From: Termitomyces sp. T153
Lineage: Eukaryota > Basidiomycota > Agaricomycetes > Agaricales > Lyophyllaceae
NCBI GenBank assembly: GCA_018296165.2
Contig: JACKQL020000013.1
Span: forward strand, 744,001-808,000
Direction: 5' to 3'
Length of the DNA stretch: 64,000 bases
Made by a program: the position numbers and the translations under genes. Positions 23,158 to 35,596 of the stretch are shown in pieces (the first letter of the stretch is position 1; each line of letters starts with the position of its first letter). The notes below the pieces were generated by a model. The model was not told the origin of the DNA and ran no database searches. It saw only the letters and a program-made list of their open reading frames with translations.

Positions 23158-23709
23158 TGATCATACCAATCAATGTAGCGTCTTCGTCTTCGAACCCAAA
23201 GCTTCCCCCAGGACTCGCAAAAATATCGCATGACGAGGTCGTGCTCATCGAGCTTCAAGGTGCCCTTGAAGTGGAATCTAATCACCCCAGCGACCGGGAC
23301 GGGAAGCTAGTTGGTAAACTTAAGGTAGATGAAGCCACGGTATGTTCTTCTCCCCGCGAGGCTTCCCAATCTGGACGATTTCTAACCCTTGGTCTGCTGC
23401 CGCCCCGATGAATAACCCGATAAGAATAAATTTACCTTGCTTGTTGGACATCACCTTTTGGAAGGGAAAATCAGCAACATTGCTAAGCCACTTGCGGTTC
23501 TTCTTCGATCTAGGACCGTATCCAATGTGATCCTTTCGGGTACCGAGGGAGCAGGACAAGATGATGATGTGGAGATATTAGTTCACAATGATCAGGAGGT
23601 TCTTCTCACTAACGATGTGGAGTGGGACATGATAGCTCTAGTTAAACGGAAGATCGTCTTCTCAAAACGTCCCATGCCTGTGGTGAATCTAACTGCACGC
23701 ACTACATAG
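23158..23709 (+). CDS. CTF8: Ctf8, subunit of the Ctf18 alternative clamp loader
   Basis: Ctf8 with Dcc1 and Ctf18 forms the Ctf18-RFC complex, which acts on PCNA and is needed for sister-chromatid cohesion. The ATG at 23158 begins MIIPINVASSSSNPKLPPGL, followed by ISHDEVVLIELQG and DGKLVGKLKVDEAT. An 85-nt intron (23340-23424) joins to NKFTLLVGHHLLEGKISN, then AKPLAVLLRS. This matches the family pattern of a beta-rich small protein with IGHHLLEGK near the middle. The C-terminal third (VILSGTEGAGQDDDVEILVH...) is longer and less conserved; it ends NLTARTT. It starts only 192 bp after the ATG15 stop. About 155 residues. Confidence 0.92.
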
Positions 23710-24143
23710 ATCTAGGACTAACCAATCCATTTACTCTTTTGCAACACACTTATATAATTTATTTACGTACTTGTACAAATACACGACTCGGAGTACTAGG
23801 GCGCAGAAATAGAGACATTCAAGTATAAGAGTTCTCTGGGATACTACGTTCGAAGTACAATACATACGTTTCTTTTACTTTTAGGAAAACAACGAAGAGT
23901 TATGTGCCCAAGGAGCTCGGCGTACCAAAACATAATGAGAGTTTGCTGTGCAGCATAGTGATACAGATGTGGAAAGGTAAGTTGATGGCAAGGAGGAACA
24001 CTATTCTTCACTCGGTAGCTCTTTCACGCGATTTAGTGGTTGTGGGGGCTAATGTACAATTGCAGGTAGGCGTTGACAAAGAGACGTGAACCTCAAAGAC
24101 GCGAAGGAAAAGAAGGATTGGATGATAGAAAGAGCGTGAAACG

Positions 24144-24924
24144 TTAATTGAAGCCGTCGAAGTGACCTTTTAAAATACGTTCTCCCATGGGTGAGGGTGC
24201 CCGGCGGGGCTTTGCGCCTTCGTTCATAGTGGCAGAACGCCGTGGTCTCGAGTTTTGAACAAAAGGGATACTCTTAGAAATGGGGCTAACGGCACTGTTC
24301 GGAGGGGGAGAAGGAGGAGAGCGACTTTCATGGTGGGCAGGAGGCTGAGTAATCACGATGAGTATCATGATGGGCAAGATAGATTGAAGGCAAAAGGAAA
24401 GGACTCACCTTCACGAAAGCTCCATTACTCAGAGATAGCCTTCGCAGAAGACCTGTACCCCGCTCGAGCTGAGGATCAGGCACGGGATTGGGCTGAGGCT
24501 GTGAGAATCGGTCTGCGACAGCGGTATTCGTACGCCGAGCATGCGCGGCAACAGGGACTTCAGGCCCCTCATCCTCTGAGGGTACATGATCTAAGTGAAT
24601 GACCGAGAGAGTAGGGTACAAGTTACCTTCAAAAACAGGAGGTGGGCCAAATTTGCGACTGAACGGAAAGGTTGAGTTAGCCGGCGATTTAGTTGGCGAC
24701 TGTGCCAAAAAATATGATAGAATAGGTGATGTTCCCGAAGATGGAAAGCTGGAACGTTGTGAGGCAGATGCAGACATTGGAGTACGAAGGTCAGGCGGGG
24801 AGTCCTCCGAGTTAGTTGAGCCAGAGGAAACTGAGACAGAACGTCCACGACGGGTAGAAGTGTTTATTGTGATGGGGTCAGAATGTTTGACAAAATCGGA
24901 TGGATTGGTGCTGCTAGAAGACAT
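24144..24924 (-). CDS. Ser/Pro-rich basidiomycete protein of unknown function
   Basis: The start at 24924 gives MSSSSTNPSDFVKHSDPIT, then GRSVSVSSGSTNSEDSPPDL, SSGTSPILSYFLAQSPTKSP and FPFSRKFGPPPVFEG. Next come VPVAAHARRTNTAVADRF and GTGLLRRLSLSNGAFVK. One intron (about 24350-24410) leads to PPAHHESRSPPSPPPNSAV and the C-terminus KPRRAPSPMGERILKGHFD. RRTNT and RRLSLS look like basophilic kinase sites. The SPILSYFLAQSP, GTGLLRRLSLS and APSPMGERILKG blocks recur in predicted proteins of many mushrooms, so it is a real gene. The role is unknown; the protein is largely disordered. It is convergent with CTF8. Confidence 0.75.
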
Positions 24925-27551
24925 GGTGTATACAGACTTGATTGGAAGAAGCAATGAAGAATGGAAAGGGAGAATTTCGTTCGGGATGGGTATATATAAT
25001 TGCGGGCAACTCCAAATCCACGTGCAAGCGCTGACGAATCGATCCCTATCATTACATATGTATTTCACAACTCTCAACTTGCGCAACTTGCATCTATTTT
25101 ACGTCGATCTCCACACGCACGGACTCTAACCTGATGCTATTGTCACTCCCCGATTTGTTTTCCCTTGATTGGTTTGAGGAGACATGCGAACAGCTATATC
25201 TCTGCGTTCGCATTCTGCCGAATCTACATGGCGGGCCTCGACTTTGTATGGATCAACTTCCATTAATATGCAGGCTAGCCGAGGTTTACCCAGCCCCTGT
25301 AGTATGACCTAGTATGTCCTGCGCCCCCAGCTCCGCAACAAAACGACTTCTTCGATCAATAGCCTCTATCATAACACGAGGCACTGCGTTTACCTCACAA
25401 ATCGTCTTCCCCGGATGGAGGATATGTATAATTCAAACATCTGACTCGGGTTGTATCAAGCTGCTACCTTTCCTGTACATCAGGGTTCTCAAGAAGTTCA
25501 TCCAGGCGACAAACGACCTATCTGTGATTCTATTGCTCTTTTCGTCGGGCAAGTTCGATGTCCTGGCATGACATTTGCTTCGCTTCACTGACTGGTTCGA
25601 TTCTGCAATGATCTCTGCAGTCGCTCCAGTCTCTATACATTGTGAAGGGGCTTCCTATTTGGGATTACTAGCCTCTCATGTCAATCATCCCTGATCTCCG
25701 AGGTACAAATGGACATGAGACTTAATCAGAGATTCCGGCATGTGGATAAGAAGCCTCTGAAGATCCTGTGACTTGTGCTCCGTTTGTATCACATAAGTAC
25801 AATGGCATTGTCCTGACACCGAAGGTTCCTACATCCCACGGCTCGCCTAGATATTCGGCATGCCTCTAGAAACCCGCATCTACTCTGCTCCATGGCTCAC
25901 CTAGAGCTTCGGCATGCCTCTAGAAATCCATATCTGTCTCTGCTACTGGACGCTTCTCCGTCATAGACAGAAGATTAACCCACAGCTGGTATTTTTCCAG
26001 CTTGAATGGAGCACTTCGACATAACGTACACATATCAATGACTCAACTCAGAATAAAGTCGAGTACACAGATTCCTCGGCAATAACTTGCATATGACCTT
26101 ACACAGCTTGTCCAGAATCTGCACTCGTTTACACATGCATCTACATAGACCGTCTGTTCATCCGTTCTAAAAAAGGGTCCCTAACGGCACTTTCCGCGTG
26201 CTATGAGTTAACCTTGAAAGCTTGAAGCTCGGGTGAGCTAATACGAAAAAGTTTCTTCCCAAAAGTGGAGCTACACGAGTCTGATCAGCAGGTCGTAACC
26301 TGAAATACGCGGATTCTATCGCCACAACGTGAAGATCACTATGTCTTGTCTTCTCTTGATGAAACCCCTGTCATGTGGGCGAACTCGTGCCCTTCGACTT
26401 AGACCCAGCAGAGACTCGTGTAAGCAAGTGCCCAAGATCATGACAATCGGTACCTATATCTAAGCTCAAGGGGTCTTATCGTATGTATCCTTTGCAAGGA
26501 GATCGGTACCGGCGGTGCGGCGATATCCCTTGGTCGATTCCACGGTTTTCGAGCTATTTCAAAGCTCAAGCACATTGCTTATTGCTGGTAGTTAGTACAT
26601 TTTGAACAACGATTTCCACTATACAGGAGACATATCAGGCATACTATTTATATTCTGAGCGCACATGGATGTAGAACCTCACCAAACCACTTACGCGTTC
26701 TACACCACTCATATGCATGGGTCTGAGCGCGAATGTTACGCATAAACTAACTTCATGAGGAGACGATATATTTCCTTTGTGGATGTCGAATGTACTACTA
26801 TCACCTGAGTTTCATGATCTTCAAATTATGAACACACACTGATACGTACTTCCGGTCTTTACTCGTAATTTTCAAGCCAAGGGCAAAGTCTTTATATCCG
26901 GAAGTCCAGACCCTACTCTCTATCTACAAATTTAGGGAATTAGTTCGTGTGATTCATATGAGCCTCTTCAAGTTCAAGGAGCGGGGTTTAGGCAACACTC
27001 TGAACTTGTACCTTCTCCCGCTCTTAAATGATATAGAATATAGGTTCACGTGCAGTCTTTTAACCAGTGGTTAGTAGGATAACCTCCCATGAATTTGGTA
27101 ACCTGGTTATCAGACGTGATACATATATCACTAGAGCAAGATTGCGGCTGTGAGCAACTCACCAAAATTACCTCATAATTGAGCTGAATTTATCCAGTTG
27201 ACACTGTACAGCCTTCGATGAGAATCTCGAGAATGATCGCTGGTGTCCGCGGGGTTTAACTGGGATCCCACGGACAAATTTGAAATTTCATCGTCTTGTG
27301 GCACAAACATTGCGCCACTACTGAAGAAGAATCAAGAAAAAATATGACAATGGAACTGGAGATGTGCAGATGATAATACATGGGTTCACTAATAATGATG
27401 CCTTCACTTCGGCCGGAACTGCATCAATGTAGCGTAGAGGGAAAGACAGAATACGGGACGCAAGGCTTGTCCTTCAGCTTCGAAACAGGCTATTCCAAGG
27501 TAACTCTAGAAGTTATACACGTTAGCTCTAAGCTTAGGTTACAACTTCAGG
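24925..27551. other. Gene-poor region of about 2.6 kb
   Basis: This region contains the upstream sequence of the Ser/Pro-rich gene and the downstream sequence of the F-box gene. Open frames are all short (85 codons or less) and show no motif. CpG is not depleted, unlike the transposon islands. A two-unit 54 bp imperfect tandem repeat lies at 25840-25947. I cannot identify any gene or transposon here; a non-coding transcript cannot be excluded. Confidence 0.4.
25840..25947. repeat. 54 bp imperfect tandem duplication
   Basis: Unit 1 (25840-25893) and unit 2 (25894-25947) share GGCTC[GA]CCTAGA, TTCGGCATGCCTCTAGAAA and a CTCTGCT block. The units differ by a few substitutions. No function is apparent. 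Confidence 0.7.
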
Positions 27552-28757
27552 CTACTCACCCGCAACGACGTCCACAGAAAGAATGTTACGTGCATATGTA
27601 AGCGGCAACTCTGTCATTACTTTCTCTACGCCTCGTACATCAGTAACTGGATCAGAATTTGGGCACAATGCGACATGAATTTGGGTCATTCTTGGCGATC
27701 GCAAACGGGCGAGTTGTCCATCTAAAATTCGGAAGTCCTGCGGGGAGTGCAACTCCTGGTCATCCTCGTTGACGAGGCTGTCAGCCGGCTCAACGAGTAG
27801 ATATAGGTGAATTTGCTCAAGATTTTGCATCAGAGGGTTGAGCAAATCGAGCAAATCGGCAAGGCCTGCTGGCCAGGCTGGAATCCACGTTGGAAAGGCT
27901 ATGAAAAGCTGTCTTAGATTAGCCAAGGAATCAAAAGTGGGGAAGGCATGGTCAGCAGCGTCTTCCACTGCATAGCGTAAATTAAAACAAATCGTCGGAA
28001 TATATCACGAATGCTTACTGTAATTTAACCCCAGGCATCGAAGGGCATGGCCATCTATCCGCATGTCCTCTTCGTAGACTGGGAGTGGAATGAGGAGCGA
28101 CTGGAGGGAAGAGGTATCCACGCGTGGCCACACATCCTCCACAACTTCTGGATCGACATTCAATATCATGTGTTGAGGTTGCGGTAGATTTGTCTCGACG
28201 TCTTGTACTATCGGAACGCTTGGAGTAACGTCAGCTATATAACTGCCTCTGAGCAGTAGAGTCCTGACGGCGAGGCAGTCGTCTATCAAATAGGTAGGTA
28301 GGACGGAGGATGCAATCGTGACACATTCAAGGATCGCAGATTGGAGAATATTCCTGATGGAAGTAATCAAAGGATGGCCATTGTTGGTAGGCAAAGACAT
28401 ATTGAAGATGTCAAGCCTAATCAAACCAGTGAGGCCGTCCAAGACAAGAGGAAGATGTACATCTGTGGATAATGTAAAGGGAAAATCTGTGTCATCGATA
28501 CAGAACTCCTGCACGAGATCCGCGACGGCAGGGGTCAGTACTCCTCCGGCGAGGACCTCATAAAATCTGGCACACGAGGAAACATGGTTGGGCGTTAGGC
28601 CTGGTGATGCCTTAAGTATGACTCGACGCCAGATATAAGAGCGGGAGCTGGCTGCAAATGCCCTGTTCACGAGTGACATTCTCCGGAGTGTACTGACCTC
28701 GGCCTGGAGGTTATCGATGATCATGGAATATATCTCGTTCGAAAATTTGTGTGCCAT
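27552..28757 (-). CDS. F-box protein with leucine-rich-repeat-like body
   Basis: The N-terminus is MAHKFSNEIYSMIIDNL followed by STLRRMSLVNRAFAASSR and SYIWRRVILK. This matches an F-box, which binds Skp1 in SCF ubiquitin ligases. The rest has irregular leucine-rich segments (LVLDGLTGLIRLDIFNMS, LRCLGLNYSKHS, LANLRQLFIAFPTWIP), as in the many expanded basidiomycete F-box proteins. Exons at 28005-28757 and 27552-27968 are separated by a short intron at about 27970-28018. The start at 28757 is chosen because F-boxes usually sit at the extreme N-terminus; an in-frame ATG at 28799 is also possible. The end is uncertain: the last frame stops at 27552, right after a possible splice donor. The target is unknown. 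Confidence 0.65.
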
Positions 28758-28799
28758 GGTAGTGTGGCGGGCTGTAATAGCAATGGATGTGCCAGGCAA

Positions 28800-29510
28800 T
28801 AACGCCCTAGAAGAGGGGATCTAACGACACGAAGTAGAGAGACAAAGCTGCCAATGAGTGGTTCGCCTAATAAAAGACAGTTAGGAACGTGCCTCACACA
28901 AGGCCATGGCTTCACATGAACCACCCTTCCAGACTAAAACAAAGCAGAAGGGGGTAAATTCATATGACATTCGTGCCAATATCCCCCATGATTTGTTGCC
29001 CAGCGGCGGTTGGTTCGTCTTTTATGGTGATGGTTGTCGACGGAAATGGCAGAAAACAAGAACGGAGACAGCCGACGTTCAACAAAGTTTGCTAATTTAC
29101 GGCATAGGCATCAACAAGAGCGCTGTTACCAGCCAACAAGTACGGCACTCTGTAGAAAAAATTCACAGCACCCATATGTTCTCGAGTAATTTTGATTCCG
29201 TTCTGTCAAGGCACAGACATGCCAAGAAACGATCAGCGTGGTCGGCGGAATCAAAATTTTGCTGCGATGTGTAGTTTGAGGTCACATTACAGGTTCCTTT
29301 AAGTAATTTAATCCTTGAGTAATGGTCCTATTGTACTGTGATATTTGTGATATTTGTTAAATATTACTACATGAGCAGCTGATCATGTACGATGCGCCAC
29401 CTGAGACTGAGGGATTATGCAGAATTTCCGACATAAAGAAATGATATCCGAAAGAATGACATGAGTCATAGATCTATACGATGCAACCAAAAATCTTTAG
29501 AAAGTAATCT
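28800..29510. other. Intergenic region with a small hairpin
   Basis: A 122-codon plus-strand frame (28906-29274) has no recognisable domain and I do not call it a gene. A 13 bp inverted repeat is present, AATTTTGATTCCG near 29189 and CGGAATCAAAATT near 29245, with a loop of about 42 nt. Nothing else is visible. Confidence 0.35.
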
Positions 29511-31451
29511 TTATCCCAAGAATGCAAGCTCGGTCATGCGCTGTGACTCTTCATCCTCTATATTATTGATCTCTGCCACTATGGTTCCCCTCGAATATAA
29601 CATCGGAGAAACCGAGACCCTGAGCTTTGACTCTGGTGACGCCGGGAATTGCTGTTCCTGCAGGAATTTCAGACCGGCAGCCGGTCTGACACCGGAGTAT
29701 GCAGCTGGGGGAGACGGAGTAGCTGGGGGAGGTAAATGCGACGCATCAAAACGGTCCGTCTTGACAACAAGTCCTGCCGCCTTAGTACGCGAAAGTGTAC
29801 CTACAAGAGAGCGTCGCATATTGTAAAATGAGGCCCCCATCGACAGGCGACGTGACGAAGCGGTGTTCGGCGGGGGAGCTGTGAAGCGCTTGAAAAGATC
29901 AAACGACGAGTTACGGTGCTCAACCTGATGCGTCTTGCCGCCCGAAGTGGGGTCAGTGAACCTCCGTCTCGCTTTCGGCAGATCTGCGGATCCAGCGGCA
30001 GATATATCTGTAGAGGCGACAAAGTCGCTGGAATTACAAGGACAACCGGAGATTGAACTCAAGCCTGGAAAAGTCGCTTCAACAGGACTTTCAGTCAGGA
30101 TAACATCATGGTTGTCGAGTAGAACGGGGGCTGTTATAGTGACTGGTGTGGCATGGGAAGGAGCCGTCATCATAAGGGAAGGGGCGTGAGGAACAGTCAT
30201 TGGATGCAAAGACGCTAATTCTATAGGACTGCTGAACGGAGGCGCGGAGGCGTGTATGATCGGCGATGTCACGGTGATAATTGGGCTAACGGGCGAACTG
30301 CTGAGCCCAGAAAATGGAGACGGAGACGGAGAGGCTGTTGAAAACATAATGGGAGGATCTTCATGTATGAGACTTAAGGAGGGCGAGGGCGAGGGCGAGG
30401 GAGGCAAAGGAATAAGATAAGGTTCGGAGGATGCGGGATGCGGGTGTGGTGTGGGGTAGTCGAAGTCATCTAGATTGTTCGACAAGGCTTGGGCTGCAGA
30501 CGATTGTGAACCCTTGATGGACAATGCGGAGATTATTGCAAGTGGTGACGAATTGGACATTTCAGAACAGGACGTGAGTTGATCAACAGAAGCTGTGGAC
30601 CGTCCAGGCAACGTATCTTCCTTCTCTACTGAGGACGAGGCCACGCCTCCATATGGAGAACTCTTCATCTGTTCGAGTTCTCTACTGCCTTTATACCTAG
30701 CTTCCCATTCTTGTTTGACTTTTGCTGCTGCCGATATATTTCGGTCTTGCTCATCAACTGCAAACACCTCTTCGCTCTGTGGCGGCGTCAGGACGGGGAG
30801 ATGAAAATCACGCTCACGTTCCACCAAACTGAGATCCATATTAGGCTTTAAAGGTGGCAATAAGCCACGCTCCCGCAGTGCTGCATCACGAGTTTCCTTT
30901 GAGCCAAAAGCGGAAATGGGAGATCTAAGTAATGGCTGAGACGGAGTTGGGGCAGTGGAGAACGACCGAGCAAGAAATTTGGAAGGAAACAACCGCAAAA
31001 TCGATTTGGACCTGGTCACATCCCGCTGAATTGTTACAGGCCTGACAAATGAGTCACTATAAGCGAAGAGATACTCTCCAAAGCAGCTAACCTGTTCTGT
31101 CCCTGGACATTATGCTTTATCCTTCTGAATGGCACTCTCGTGTGACTGCAAGATTAAAAACGATGTAAGAAACAATCAGGGAAGTAAATACCTCGTCTCT
31201 TCCGGTTTGTGATCTGGTAAGGGATTGGGAGATGGGGTATTGCAATCCTTGTTCTTTATTCCGCCAGAATCGAAATCATCAGTTTCTGCCCATAGCCTGC
31301 GGTGCAGAGCTGACATTATCAGGCGGGACTTCTTCGATTTCAGCGACGTAACGCGGGGGGGAGATAGTGGAGCAGAAGCAAGAGCATCTTGCCTGGAGGA
31401 CTTGAGGCTTCCCGTGTCATCAAGGAACTTTCGTTCTACCACAACCGCCAT
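29511..31451 (-). CDS. Ser/Pro-rich protein of unknown function
   Basis: Exon 1 (from 31451) encodes MAVVVERKFLDDTGSLKSSR and SKKSRLIMSALHRRLWAETD. A short middle exon gives VPFRRIKHNVQGQNRP, and a long last exon begins RDVTRSKSILRLFPSKFLAR. That exon continues with FGSKETRDAALRERGLLPPL, LSLVERERDFHLPVLTPPQS and AAKVKQEWEARYKG. A long Ser/Pro-rich stretch follows (SPSPSPSLSL, STASPSPSPFSG). The C-terminal part has RRRFTDPTSGGKTHQVEHR, FDLFKRFTAPPP and ASFYNMRRSLVGTLSRTKA and ends TELAFLG. The basic, conserved patches between disordered stretches suggest a scaffold or regulator, but I do not recognise the family. Splicing is supported by frame continuity. Confidence 0.7.
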
Positions 31452-32644
31452 TGTCTTGGGTCGGTCACACCGGAACAGGGAGCTTGAGTCCTTCTACAGG
31501 TCAGACGAGACACACGTGCCAGGGTGCCCCGCCGATGCGATGTGGTCTGCTGAGGAATGGAAGTACGTTGAAAGGTCAGCTGCCAAGGTGGGTGGAAGTA
31601 GTAACAGAAGGAGAAGAGACGAGAGAACAAACAGGATTTGAAGGAGAGTGAGGTACAGAACAAGATCTCTTTGACACCCCCCTTTCTGCCATCCATATTA
31701 TTTTGTGGGAGTAGTATGTATCCGTGAGACATACTCTCGGATCTCGATCATCAGTCTGGGTAAATAGACGAGGTCACGCGTGATTATGCGATCGCATAGG
31801 AGCCATGCGAAGCTTGAGCGCTTGAGCCCATGGCTTGACTTATATTCTTATAGAGAACTTCATTTAATTTCCAGTTCTGAGCACTTCAATAGAGAGCTTC
31901 ATTTAATTTCCAGTTCTGAGCACTTCATTCGCCATGTGAATCGGCAGCTAGAATCCTCTGTACTCGCATGCAAACTGATTTTCGTCGCTGCTAGTTACTA
32001 TTTCAATATTTAGCCTAAGCTTCATACATAAGTACTTCAAAGTGTACGTGTCCGCTTGTCCGGATCTAACCAAGACCTCGTCCGGGGCTATGCATGCACC
32101 ATGATCATGATCTGACTGTATATGTAGGCATACGTAAGTACATGGAGAGATGTCTATCTATAATGACTAGCCGTTTCGTGCTCCAAGTCATGCCATAATC
32201 GACCCGACTTTCCGTTTGTGCATGCCGTCAGTAATGGTTAATTGATTCAATTGAAGAAGATGGGCGGATCGCAAAGACACAAGTGCCCGAAGGAGAACGG
32301 TAGGAGCAGAAAGCTCTTCGTTCCTCAGAGATCTGAAGGAGAAGGACCGGGTGAAGGGGACTCAGAAACTACTGCAAGAAAACAGTACGAGCGCTCAGGA
32401 AATCCTGAAGCTTGTGACCTAATAGTGCAGTGTGACTTGTAAGGAGGATCACAGAGTCAAAAGGACCGTGGCGCCCAGGGGAGATACATGATATTGGATC
32501 TCGTTCGCTTCATTCTACGCAGGAGATTTCCGGGACATCAGACCCGGATCTACTCTGGAACACTTTATTTAAGGGTTTCCCACGCTTCTGACATACAGAG
32601 CTTGTTCCATTCTGAGCGTAAACTACATACAACCGAGCCTGCTT
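31452..32644. other. Intergenic region between divergent genes
   Basis: This contains the promoters of two divergent genes and a 39 bp tandem duplication at 31852-31929. A 66-codon frame (32242-32442) has no motif. I see no other feature. Confidence 0.35.
31852..31929. repeat. 39 bp tandem duplication
   Basis: Two adjacent copies of AGAGA[AG]CTTCATTTAATT...GAGCACTTCA, 31852-31890 and 31891-31929, differ by only about two bases. This indicates a recent local duplication. Confidence 0.9.
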
Positions 32645-33511
32645 ATGGCTGTATACCACCAACACGGAACTACGTCCAGGTCCCTACCACGTTCAGGCTT
32701 GAGCGAATTCGAGATTCTCAGAAATGCGCACAAGTAATTGCCTCCAAAAATCACCTTTCCACTACAGAAAATTAACAAGATAACAAGATTTCTTCGCGAC
32801 GAAGATGACACGGACGTCAAGAAGCAATCATGGGAGGAGCAGCTTGCTTCCAAATACTACGCCAGCCTTTACCGCGAATTCGCTGTCTGCGATCTCAAGC
32901 ACTACAAGTCGGGCAACGTCAGTCGATCTTCGAGCCACTCTCTAACCTTCTATTACATGCTCATGTTCGATCCCTAGTTCGCCCTTCGATGGCGCACCGA
33001 GAACGAGGTACTATCTGGTGCTGGCGAAACGACGTGCGGAAACACGCGCTGTGAACACCATCAGCCGCTACCGGAGTACCTACAACGCTCTGCTGGTCCG
33101 CCCTTACTTACAACATTGGAGCTCCCCTTTGCATACGAAGAGCACGGCGAGAATAAATCTGCATTGGTCAAGATCGTGTTGTGTAAGCGGTGCGTTGATA
33201 AACTTATGTGGAAACGAAGACAAGAAAAAGGAAAGGCGGTGAAGGATGAAGTCGAGGAAGAGACAGAAATGGGAGGTTCTGCGCGGTCTGCAATAATGGA
33301 GGATCGACAGGGGAAGACCACAGGGAAAGCTAAGACAGAGGAGATTGATGAGACGGAGAGACACCGGACAAAGTATCGTGATGATAGACAGAAGGACGAT
33401 CGTGCAAGGAGGCGACGAAGCTCTCGTTCTCAATCGCCACGAACGAGCCACAGACGACATTTCTCACCTTCAAATCATTATAGGCAATCTGAACGAGACT
33501 ATCGTCAATGA
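32645..33511 (+). CDS. FRA10AC1 homologue
   Basis: The FRA10AC1 family consists of nuclear proteins found with the spliceosome. The ATG at 32645 gives MAVYHQHGTTSRSLPRSGL and then SEFEILRNAHK. A 54-nt intron (32734-32787) joins to FLRDEDDTDVKKQSWEEQL and KYYASLYREFAVCDLKHYKS. After a second intron come FALRWRTENEVLSGAGE and the paired cysteines TTCGNTRCEHHQPLP, then FAYEEHGENKSALVKI and LCKRCVDKLMWKRR. The FALRWRTE-EV-SG block and the two CxxxxC/CxxC pairs are the family hallmark. The C-terminus is long, charged and RS-like (RARRRRSSRSQSPRTSHRR). About 250 residues. It is convergent with the NDUFAF7-type gene, with 137 bp between stops. Confidence 0.88.
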
Positions 33512-33648
33512 AATGGAAGCTGCAAACTCTCCATGCAATTCTCGACTTCTTCGATAGTTGATCCACTTTTATTGCTTCTCGCACATTCCATAAACAACGG
33601 ACGCTTGTGTCAATATTCTTGTCACAAAAATGTGTATTTCTGTCATGA

Positions 33649-35381
33649 TTAAAATTCTTTGTCGAACGGGTATACAGAAGGTGATGCTTCGATATTCGTG
33701 AAGCCAAAGACTTTGTACTCTTTGCCCATTCCAGCTGGATCCACGAGTCTCTCGGCTGCATCTAAAATCGTGGAACGGCGTTCTTCGTCTTTTGCCTGAC
33801 GTACGAGTCCCATGACGCGAACCGGCATACCCATTCTGTTAAGAAAGTCAGCCTGAGTCAACGGGCCATGCTTGTCAACTAGGATGCTGTCGTAAGTAGG
33901 TCATTTGGTTGACAAAGTTTCCTTGACAAACCTCGGGCCCCCATAGCTTGTTTGAGGAGCGCAAAATCAACGTTGGCCGTAAGGTCGGTCCTTCCCGGCT
34001 GGTGAAAGACGTCAACGATCCTGTGGTCCTTGAAAGCCTAATAGAAAAGCTATCAGTGGAAAAGCCGGGTGCATTGAGTGGCACTTACCCTGAATGAATT
34101 TTCGAATGCCTGGTCACCTCCGTAGTCTATTATCAGACCACAACCACCACCCGTCGAAGGAACAACATTGTCCACTTGTGTCTCTTCCGAAGTTTTTGGT
34201 CGACCTATGAGCTGAGAGAGTGCTGCAGCATTGAGATAGGATTCAACTGAAACTTCAAGGAATGAACCGATGGGAAGATTTGCAGCAGTGTCCGCCAAGT
34301 GTGGTGAGAGATTAAGTACGGATCTGGACATGGAATTGGAAGCTGGCGATAGTACACGCTGGAAAAGTGTGCCATCGGGGGGAGGTGAAGGGGTGTCAAT
34401 CTCGGTGTCAGATCGTGAACGAGCCTTGATAGGGGCAAGCGTGGATGCGACCATAACTTCACGCCACCCGTCTTGAGTTTTCTGAGAACCGGGAAAATGT
34501 TAGTGAAGGATCAGAGAGCTAAGGGGAAGAATAATACTTGTAAAAGATAAAATGGTAGAGCATCGAAAAATTCGTGCGCAACGACCATGGTAAACGCGTC
34601 TGAACGTTTGACAGAGGAGAGCATGTCATGCCAATTCAACTCGCAGCCAAATCTATCAGCAAAATCGCGCAATTTGCCTTCTTGAATCGTGCGCATTGCT
34701 GGACTGGCTTCCACAAGACATATCTCTTTGAGCTGGACCAAATTCTGTCCAGTGTTTTCTTTCAAAGCAATACGAGAAATGGTCTAAGAGCATAGGTAAG
34801 ATTTGAAGAGGACGCAAGAATTGAGAGCACTGACACGCAAAATGTCATCCATCAACGTTCCCCTGCCGGGCCCGAGCTCAACTAACCGAATTGAATTCGG
34901 TCTCCCTGCACTAATCCACTGTTGCAAGAACCAGATGCCAACCAACTACACGTAGGACTGTTTGCTCATCACTTTCGACATTCAAAATATGCCGAAGAAG
35001 AACGCACCTCTCCAAAAACCTGGCTTATCTCAGGACTTGTAATAAAGTCACCACGCGCACCAAAAACTGAATTATCGGGATTTGTGTAGTATCCAAGGTT
35101 GGGGAATGTAAGACATGTCTGCATGTACGTCGCAAATGATATTGGGCCGGTTGCCTATTCGCTGAGTGAGATTTTATGACATGTCTGAGCTGGTGAGTTC
35201 GTGCCTTTATACCATCGAGGAGGATTTTTTCGAGAGGTGATACTGAAGAGGGATATCTAGGTTCAGGTGCCTTCTCCGTGTACCATCGGAGTCCCCGCGG
35301 GCTTTTTCGGTGCCATTTTACAGTGGTCAGTGGACACACGCGTAGAAAAAGGTTCCGTGCACGTAACGTGCTTGGAAACAT
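33649..35381 (-). CDS. Mitochondrial complex I assembly methyltransferase (NDUFAF7/MidA type)
   Basis: NDUFAF7 is a mitochondrial SAM-dependent protein arginine methyltransferase that modifies a complex I subunit. The start at 35381 gives MFPSTLRARNLFLRVCPLT, a basic, acid-free presequence rich in Arg and Leu. Then come PLEKILLDGIK, FPNLGYYTNPDNSVFGARGD, FITSPEISQVFGELVGIW and IRLVELGPGRGTLMDDILR, the SAM-binding ELGPGRG motif (about 34850-34890). Further blocks are EICLVEASPAMRTIQ, VVAHEFFDALPFYLLQKT, GGGCGLIIDYGGDQAFENSF, HRIVDVFHQPGRTDLTANVD and KHGPLTQADFLNRMGMPV. The protein ends SPSVYPFDKEF. An acidic/Ser-rich insert (SDTEIDTPSPPPDG) lies in the middle. Several introns. About 490 residues. 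It is divergent from eIF6. Confidence 0.92.
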
Positions 35382-35596
35382 ACGCCGCAGGAGTCGAAAG
35401 GATGCAAGGCCGTTGTTCGTCGGTACCGTGGTTGTGACATGTCGTGACTAGTACCAGGACACTCAAAAAAGATCTTTCCCTCGATCACTCAGCAAAACAC
35501 ACCAGCAACTTCTTCCCTTCTTTCTCACAAACGCACTACCTCCTCCTCTTCCACAGTACACGAGGACAAGTTTACGAAATAGTTGTATTACGAATC
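35382..35596. promoter_or_regulatory. Likely shared promoter between NDUFAF7-type gene and eIF6
   Basis: Only 215 bp separate two divergent start codons. A pyrimidine-rich tract (CACTACCTCCTCCTCTTCC, about 35534-35552) lies upstream of eIF6, as is frequent at highly expressed fungal genes. The promoter role is inferred from position. Confidence 0.4.

Noticed and set aside
28906..29274. A 122-codon plus-strand frame after the F-box gene
   Set aside because: It has no recognisable domain, no neighbouring exons, and overlaps a simple hairpin. It could be real, but there is no support.
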